Shown here: one piece after another, positions 61,336 to 64,000 of the stretch
Layout of the letters: each line of letters begins with the position of its first letter
Numbering within the stretch: position 1 is the stretch's first letter
DNA from: Cruorifilaria tuberocauda
Lineage: Eukaryota; Nematoda; Chromadorea; Rhabditida; Onchocercidae
Direction of reading: 5' to 3'
Assembly (NCBI GenBank): GCA_013365365.1
Contig: JABVXU010000229.1
Location: 22,371-86,370, forward strand
Length of the DNA stretch: 64,000 nucleotides
Made by a program: the position numbers and the translations under genes
Notes under the pieces: model-generated
The model's database searches: none
Seen by the model: only the letters and a program-made list of their open reading frames with translations
Told to the model about the DNA's origin: nothing

Positions 61336-64000
61336 CTTACTGAATGGTTATATTTTACAACTATCATCGTTTTCATACTTAAGTATCTTGTGAAAATAAA
61401 ACAATTATGATGTTTAATTATATAATGAGATGACTATTTTATTTATTACTTAGATTTGAAACAGGTGACATTGCAATTTACAATTTAATTTATACCATTG
61501 GATCAATAAGAGCATCAAAAATTAATTGCAAAAAAATTATTATTAAGTAATTGATTAGCAGGAAGAAACTGAAAGTTACTATTGTAAAGTATTACTTATC
61601 CTTTTCATTTTATCATCTATTCATTATTATTTATCGTACAATATCATTTATCCTAAATTTGATTGAATTTTTGTTTTTTGGCCTTATCATCGTAAATTTA
61701 AGGATCTTGGATGTAAATTAATTTTAATTAGTATTTTATAGATTATCAAAGTTATTTTATATCACAATACGTAAATAGAAGAATTACCATGATTAGTTAT
61801 TGTGGTTCATACAGTATTGTATCTATCGTGGCTTTAAACTTTTTCTTTAAAGTAAAATTAATTTAAATAAAATAAACAAAATAAATAATTGAGTATGAAT
61901 TTACGATTTAATTTAATTTGCAATATAGATTATCTAAAGTTAAGAGAATTACAGATTATAAATCATAAATTAAATTTCGTAAGTTAATTGACTTTAATTA
62001 GTATTTTTATAATTGCTATAGCTTATAGATTATTTAGGTTTTTTTATATCGAGATTTGACAAGTAAGAGAATTACCATGATTAGTTATTATGAGTAATAC
62101 TTTTTTGCAATTCTAAACTTTTCCATTCAATAAAACTTAACGTAAATGAGATGATCGAGTATAAATTTATAATTTAATTCAATTTGCAATATTACTAAAT
62201 TGTCCAAATATAAAATTACAAATCATAAATTAAATTAAATTTTGCATAAATTAAATAATTTATTTAGTAAAGTTGCAATTCAACTATTCCATTTTCAAAT
62301 TATTTACAAATTTTGTCATCGTAAAATCGTTCTCTTTTCATTTTTTTTCTTTTTTTATTTTTTTTAAGTGCAAAAATAATTGAATTCAATTGTGAAAAAA
62401 AGAGAGGAAAAGAAATCATCCAAAATTTCTAAAAAAAAACCTTTCAAAATTTTCTTTTTGATATTTTAAAATTCAAATATTTGATTTATTTTAATTAAAT
62501 TCATTTCAATTTATGAATGGAAGAAAAGGTCGAAAGTTCATCAATACTCTTTTAATCAATCAATAAAGTAATCCATTTTAAATTACTTTCCAAAAATTAA
62601 CATACTTTGTTCATTTTAAAAAGAGAATATTGGAATGAAAATGTACCTAAGGAAGGATGAATTCAAATTTTTTAGAGATATACTTTCATTTCCAGTACTT
62701 TTCAGTTAGTGTTTCAAATCTTGAACTATCTTTTTACTTTCTTTCATTTCTTTATATCTCTTCTATCATAATACTCTCTCATATTACCTTCTGATTAATT
62801 GTTAATTTCGATTCCGAGTAAGATCAATCTGATTAATTGTTTAACTTTGGTTCTCAGCTAGAAGTTACTTTCTTTTCAGTTCAACAAATAGCACTTTTTT
62901 TTTGATTGATCGAGGAATGCTATGAATGAATTTAATAAGAAAAAATTGAAATAACGAATGAGAGAGAGAGAGAGAAATTCTATTCAACAAGTATTTTTCA
63001 TTTTTGATAATTTCCTTTCTTATTGAAGAAAAGCACAGAAAAAAAAGAATGAATTCATTTATTTAGCATAGTTTTTGCTTTGAAGTGAATAAAGTAAGTT
63101 TAAGTAAGTTTGAAATGTGAGAAAGTAAATTTGAAATAAATAAAGTAAATGAATAAAGTAGGAAAGTAAGTTAAAATGGATTATTTAATTGATTTGTTAA
63201 AAAAAAATATTGATAAAGTTTCCGCCTTTCGTTTCATGAAATCCATGAAATAAATTTAATTAAAATAAATCAAACATTTTACTTATTCATTTATGTTCAA
63301 AATTGACATACAGTATTTTGCATAATAATTATTCAAAAAATAAACTGTTCAAGTTTCTTTTTGTTTTGCTTTTTCAAAAAAGTTATAAATTTTCATTTTA
63401 CAGAAATTTTTTCTAAAAGTTTTTTTCCTAAATTTTAAAAGATAAAAATTTTTCCCAACTATTTATTTTATTCGTTTTAAAGAATTACGCTTTTTTCTGT
63501 TTCTTTCTATGATAAAATAAATGATAAGATATCGAAAATTATCACAGAAATACGGTATATTACTACGTTATATCAGAGAAAGTGAACTTTTATTATGATT
63601 TTCATTTTTTATTTTAGTTTTCCTAATTGTATATTTTGTTGTTATATCAATTACAAATTGATATAAGTAAGTACAAATTAATAAAAGTAACGTTTAACTT
63701 TTGTTAATCTAATATTTTGCTGTCGTATCAATTATAAATTAATAAAAGTAATCATTAATCATAAATTGATGAATTAAAGGTTATTGCATGATTAAATGCA
63801 ATTACTGATGCAAAATTAATTCCTTCATCGTATGAAAAAATTACTAAATAAAAATTTTGAAAGTATTTATATCTTTCTATAAAACAAATATTAATTTTTG
63901 CTCTCTCAGAGCAAAACATAAATTAATAATATATAGGTAATTGTAATAATTGTAAAGAGAGTTTTTCCGGAAAATTTCGAGAAAGCTATCAATTAAAATA
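61336..64000. other. Upstream region of pll-1
   Basis: AT-rich, with no exon I can support. It contains the duplication at 61720-62260, a short (GA)n run near 62960-62977, AAGTAAG-type repeats near 63090-63175 and a duplicated AATTAATAAAAGTAA segment near 63670-63755. The pll-1 promoter should lie in its left part. Confidence 0.5.
61720..62260. repeat. Direct duplication, period about 288 bp
   Basis: ATTACCATGATTAGTTATT occurs at 61783 and 62071. Matching blocks lie before it (TTAATTAGTATTTT, TAGATTAT) and after it (AATTTAATTTGCAATAT, CAAATCATAAATTAAATT-like sequence). Two diverged copies lie upstream of pll-1. Confidence 0.7.

Noticed and set aside
1..64000. CRISPR arrays, bacterial operons, tRNA or rRNA genes
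   Set aside because: None seen. The direct repeats are ordinary tandem or dispersed eukaryotic repeats, and no tRNA T-arm/B-box context was recognised by eye; a tRNAscan run would settle it.

Overview
The window looks like nuclear DNA of a parasitic nematode, most likely an onchocercid filarial worm (the Brugia, Wuchereria, Loa and Onchocerca group). The evidence is a very AT-rich sequence, many short exons with introns ending in TTTCAG or TTTTAG, nematode-type gene content, a secreted chitinase with a C-terminal chitin-binding domain, and a short fragment resembling a Wolbachia glmS gene. No species name can be read from the sequence itself. All six main gene models were built by hand from splice sites and conserved protein segments. 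The five complete ones (nra-4, the zinc transporter, chitinase copy 1, rab-30 and pll-1) close in frame from ATG to stop; clu-1 is 3'-partial and closes in frame from its first visible exon to its stop.

Layout. 298-2645 (+): last six exons of clu-1 (CLUH). 2646-5818: long non-coding interval between convergent genes. 5819-14124 (-): nra-4/NOMO, 21 exons, 1138 aa. 15022-18575 (-): SLC30/CDF zinc transporter, 8 exons, 365 aa. 18580-20913: AT-rich spacer. 20914-25314 (+): complete GH18 chitinase, about 501 aa. 28431-30565 (+): a second, damaged chitinase copy that lost the catalytic exons and carries a frameshift in the chitin-binding domain. 32653-34507 (-): rab-30, 5 exons, 209 aa. 36331-37565: a large imperfect palindrome with arms of about 570 bp. 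37873-42564 (+): weak candidate gene. 40259-40415: glmS-like insert flanked by a 13-bp direct repeat. 44465-61335 (-): pll-1, a phospholipase C-like (PLCL/PRIP) protein, 26 exons, 1073 aa, with several tandem repeats in its introns. 61336-64000: non-coding repeats.

Functional themes. The genes are mostly independent housekeeping or signalling genes: clu-1 (mitochondrial distribution and mRNA binding), NOMO (ER membrane), a zinc transporter, RAB-30 (Golgi trafficking) and PLCL (scaffold in phosphoinositide and GABA-receptor signalling). The chitinase pair is the parasite-specific part; filarial chitinases are linked to the microfilarial sheath and eggshell.

Most notable observations: (1) a bacterial-type glmS fragment inside the nematode sequence with a target-site-duplication-like flank; (2) the palindrome of about 1.2 kb; (3) a PLCL protein that has lost the first catalytic His-Asn pair of the X domain but keeps the other active-site residues, a different route to inactivity from the vertebrate proteins, together with a conserved PP1-docking-like motif; (4) the mosaic duplication of the chitinase gene; (5) two GC-AG introns within one gene.
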